Shown here: positions 60,134 through 64,000 of the stretch, piece after piece
Numbering within the stretch: position 1 is the stretch's first letter
Layout of the letters: each line of letters opens with the position of its first letter
Assembly (NCBI GenBank): GCA_964007475.1
Contig: OZ023273.1
Location: 135,815,308 to 135,879,307 of the forward strand
Source of the DNA: Hybos culiciformis
Lineage: Eukaryota; Arthropoda; Insecta; Diptera; Hybotidae
Direction of reading: 5' to 3'
DNA: 64,000 bases
Position numbers and translations under genes: made by a program
The notes under the pieces: generated by a model
The model's input: the letters and a program-made list of their open reading frames with translations, nothing else
What the model was told of the DNA's origin: nothing
The model's database searches: none

Positions 60134-62629
60134 ATTTTTTTTATATAAAATTAATTCGCATTAGATCATTAGGCCAAAAACATTTTATGAAATAAAATAT
60201 ATGATGCACGAAAATGTTTGGTTCTAAAAACTTGGAGGTTAGGTTACTTAGACTTATATAAAAATTTTTTTTTACACAACACAAAAACTTAGTTCAAGTG
60301 AAGAAGTTCACACAAGTTTGAAGTGGCAATCAAATCCGAACACGGCGTAGGATAATAGCAATGCCATACTACACTATGGCGGCTGACAAATACATAAATT
60401 ATTTTATTCAAATATATTTGGTAGATATAAAGCTAGTAACAAAAAAAATACTTAAATAATCATACCGCCTAAGATACAGGCTCATCAAAATGACTAAGCG
60501 AAATTATCAAAAAACAAGCAGAAAAAAATAATATTATTCAAATTTGTGTATATATTTGATATAAAAACCACACCCACATTCTTCAAGAGAAGATAATACT
60601 ACATTAAAAAAAAAAACCAACGAAAAAACATATAAAAAGGAAAATTCTTATTTTTCAACCTTCGACAAGAAAATTCACATTATTGTTTCAAAGTCAAATG
60701 ATTTATTTGTTTTTATTTGACAAAAGCCAAAGAAAGTTTGATATAATGTCATATCAAATTAGCAAAAATTCCTTTATTCCTCTTTTGCCTTTTTTTTTTT
60801 ATCTTCCGCAACTCCTTAAATTCCATTAAAATAACATTATAAAATTTTCCATTATTGATCGAAGGATTCTTTGTTGATTGTTTTTCAAAAATATATATAT
60901 ATATCTATGTACCTACATATAAAACATGTGTCAGGATCAAAAATATCTATTTTTAAATAAAAAAAAAAAAAACATTCAGGATATATGAGATTTCTTCCTC
61001 ATTGTATGTTGTTGTTCTTGTGTTCGTTATTCGCATAAACTCATTTTTATTTTATTTTTATTATTATTATTATTTTTTTTCTAAGAAAATTATATTTTTA
61101 AAAAGATATTATGGTATAAAAATCTTAAAGATTTTTCCAACAAAAAAAAAAAACAAAATTAAATTTACATATTAGCGTGTATCGATTACATAAAATAACA
61201 GGATAATGTGTAACGTTTTTTCTGTAAATATTTGGAAATTTATAAAATTGATACTTTAAGATAAATTTAATATACAAAAAAAAAAGAAAAGAGAAAAAAA
61301 TGTTAAAAAAAAAATCATGAAATCAATTTGAAAATAAAATTTGTTATGCTTTCAATTCTTTATATAATTTTGTTGATAAAATATTTTTAAAAATGAGTTT
61401 AGAGGTTTTGCTATATTAATACGCAGAGCGGCTCGAATATCAAGGAGAGTTTTTTTTTTGTTTATTATAAAAATATTTTGTTCAAATGACTTCATTGATG
61501 TCAAAAATGCCTTTCAATAAAGGTGATTTAATGCACGCAGTTAAAGCTGCTGGCACGTCACAAATACTTTAAAAGAACTATACTTTAAAAGCAAACCATA
61601 AAGAATACTACAAGTCTAAAATCTGGAAAACAATTGCAATAAACTTTTTAAATATCGTAACAAAAAAAGTAGTGACACTTCACTAAGCTGTCTTTTTTGT
61701 TTGAATTTTCATCCTTAACTTGGTTAATCCTTAAAAATTTATAGTTTCAAAATCTGAGCAGAATAACTCTGGTATAACTTTGATAAGAATTTGAGAACTC
61801 ATGAAAAGTAATGAAAACTAATGAAAATGTTAATTAATGAATATTAATGTACATGTGGAAAATAACTTTGCGGGCAAAGAAAAAAAAATTTACCTACCAC
61901 CACCTTGGGCTGTACAAAAGAAAATATTAAAACCACATGAAAATTTTTTTGTAACATAAAAAAAAAGTTAAAAAATTGATTTGGGTAATTTTTTTTTTGA
62001 TTGAAAATTTTTCCTGATATCTAAAAGATTTTTTTATTTTTTTTTAAATATCTATATCGAATTATGGTTTTATATTTTTTCCATATAAAATTTTTGGATA
62101 TTAGAAAAAATGTATGGCCCTAATACACTGAAGACTGTACGCATTCTTTATTACGAAGCTATATAAAAAGAAAAATTCTTTGAAATATTTGTGGTTCATT
62201 AGCAAAGATAATTTGTTTTTGGTTATATAAATTTTCTTATAAAGTCTTTTGATATTTTACAAATTTGTTTTTTAAGTTTTTCACTTTTATGCTAGACGGA
62301 AACATCTCAAGGTCACCCATAATGTATCGTATAATAAGCTTTTACAACTTTCTGTAATTTGTTTATTTATTGATTGGCTTTTTATTTTCTTATTGTAAAA
62401 AATGATAAATTAAAGACATGATCTTATGTTATTATACCAAAAGTACAAAAATGACTTATTCTTCTTATTTTTGTCATATTCGTCAAGAAAATATATAAAA
62501 ATGACGGTTTTGATGTGTGAGGTTAGAAAAACTTATGTCGGTCAAACTGTTTAAGTTTGAGTCGCATTGCCTATATATATATTTTTGAATTTAAAGACTT
62601 ATCACATCAAATGAAATTTAATTTTTCTA
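60134..62629. other. A/T-rich stretch with a possible short first exon
   Basis: A G+C-richer patch at 60290-60420 precedes ATGGCGGCTGACAAATACAT (60376), reading MAADKYINYFIQIYL up to a possible GTAGAT donor at 60421. It could be a first exon, but no downstream exon was found. The remainder is A/T runs. Confidence 0.3.
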
Positions 62630-62840
62630 CGATCGATGATTCCCCACTGTAATCACTAGGAGCAGTTAAAAAGACATTGACGATGGCTATTGTGATCATG
62701 TGTGCCTGTTTTGTTCAATTATCGATCTATCTTAACTCATCTGTGATATCTAAAGCAAACCTCAGTTTGTCTACCTGGTCTATCAGCCAAGTCCACTGAT
62801 GAGTTCGGATGGATTGGTGGATAAACGATACAGTGAAAAA
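62630..62840. other. G+C-richer island, possible exon or transposon relic
   Basis: The patch stands out from its A/T-rich surroundings. On the plus strand 62683-62799 reads 38 codons (MAIVIMCACFVQLSIYLNSS, then VISKANLSLSTWSISQVH). On the minus strand a frame reads HQWTWLIDQVDKLRFALDIT. Both look protein-like, and neither is recognised or bordered by convincing splice sites. Confidence 0.25.
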
Positions 62841-62924
62841 ATTAAAATTTTTTTTTATAAATTCATTAATTTAGTTGGTTTTTTTTTTTCAAATATTTCT
62901 ACCTTTTTTAATGCTTTTCTTTCT

Positions 62925-62928
62925 TATT

Positions 62929-62959
<31 letters not shown>

Positions 62960-62965
62960 TTATGT
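62925..62965 (+). repeat. (ATT)n microsatellite
   Basis: About twelve ATT units with a single interruption; simple sequence. Confidence 0.9.
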
Positions 62966-64000
62966 ATCTCTACAATAAGTCTCTATGGAATTTAATTGAG
63001 AAAAAGATTCAAAATAATAAAACAAAATTTTATTTATTTAAATTTCATTTTAAAAGTAAAGTCCTCACTTAATTTTTTTTTTGTTGTTATTACTTTGCAT
63101 CCCTGAGGATTCATTTAATTTACAAGGAAGTTCAGTTCTAAGATGAAATAAAATCAAATTTATTAAATTTACTTCATGCGTTTTGCTATTCATGAAAATG
63201 AGTAGTGACATGAGCGTACTACGGTTGCTGTGGCATTATACATTAAGCTGTATACACAATTAAACATTCAATCTAGAAGCGACTGCAAAAAAGAATAGCC
63301 AATCAACTATACTGGGCGTACTATTAGCTGGCTGTCCCCCAAATTATTTTTACAGCTTTAACATGTTCTTATTATTAATTTACAGATATAGTTATATTAT
63401 TAAATACTTATTTTTCATTATTTTTCAAATATATTTTATTATATATTGTTTTATGTGAAATTCATAACTTAATTCTTATCTAACATTAGTAAACAATTTC
63501 GTTCTAACCAAATGCATATGAAAACTTATTTTGATGGTTATGCATTGACAATCAGTCCTCTTTGGTGAAACAATCTATAATGTACGAAGTTATGTACATA
63601 ATATATTTTAATTATTTTAAATAACAAACAATACAGAAAAATTAAAGTGGTTGTTATTACTTTTATTTAGTTGTGGTCATTTTATAACATTTTATTTATT
63701 TATTATGAGCTTTTTTTTTTTTGTTTTTTTTTTGAAAAGAAATTTATTCCTGTTAAGGAAGGATACTTGTGTTAAAATAAAGAAAGGAAGAAAAAGAATA
63801 AAACAAAAAAAAAAAAAGGAAAACTTTTTTATTATTAGGATATGACATTGCCGCAGTTTCATCATAATAATAACATTTTCAGTGACAATGTTGACACAAT
63901 TAAAGTTTTTCTTTTTTTTTCTGTAGAATTATTAATAAGAGAGAAAGGTATAAACTTTTTATGAACAATTTTAATTTTTTATCATGCTATTATATTAGAG
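62966..64000. other. A/T-rich stretch to the end of the window
   Basis: A slightly G+C-richer patch at 63180-63350 contains MSSDMSVLRLLWHYTLSCIH in one plus frame, without a partner exon or a recognised motif. The rest is A/T runs, ending without a gene. Confidence 0.4.

Noticed and set aside
62796..62803. CTGATGAG as a hammerhead ribozyme core
   Set aside because: The required GAAA strand and a cleavage-site stem are not present at a suitable distance; the octamer alone is a chance match.

Overview
The window is A+T-rich eukaryotic DNA, full of poly-A/poly-T runs and almost free of long open reading frames. Its content points to an insect or other arthropod nuclear genome. It holds a Jockey-type LINE, several hAT-type DNA transposons with 8-bp target duplications, a small Helitron with a TC...CTAG structure, tRNA-like SINE heads, and one spliced gene for a small secreted cysteine-rich protein. 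No bacterial features (operons, Shine-Dalgarno sites, CRISPR, bacterial IS) were seen. The exact order of insect cannot be fixed from the sequence.

Layout. A non-autonomous Helitron lies at 837-1743. From about 1.7 to 27.5 kb there is gene-poor, A/T-rich DNA with scattered hairpins, a 25-bp duplication, a possible hAT end (6078) and one short exon-like patch (12325-12412). From 27.5 to 34 kb is the most informative part. It has a 5'-truncated, frameshifted Jockey LINE; an 82-96-codon orphan ORF; a 275-bp near-perfect inverted repeat; and a five-exon gene (30454-32466) predicted to encode a 241-residue secreted protein made of two related cysteine modules. All four introns of that gene are phase 1. 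A degenerate TIR element at 33280-33839 follows. From 36.4 to 38 kb there is a microRNA-like hairpin and a 1.1-kb hAT element with a perfect 8-bp target duplication, a recognisable transposase C-terminus and a LINE 3' end nested inside it. A second, 582-bp hAT-type element with a perfect 8-bp duplication sits at 45919-46500. From 54 to 58.5 kb is a repeat complex: a tRNA-Tyr-like SINE head, an eight-copy 107-bp tandem array flanked by a 60-bp direct repeat, and a 1.94-kb foldback element. The foldback's long inverted ends are made of 72-bp tandem repeats, and it carries two more 107-bp units plus a 61-bp palindromic array. A 200-N assembly gap follows at 58473-58672. The remainder is A/T-rich with hairpins and weak exon candidates.

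How things relate. The only gene I can assemble is the two-module secreted protein; the other sequence is mainly transposons and their relics inserted into or beside one another. The most unusual structure is the 54-58.5 kb complex, where the same 107-bp unit occurs both as a free-standing array and inside the foldback element.
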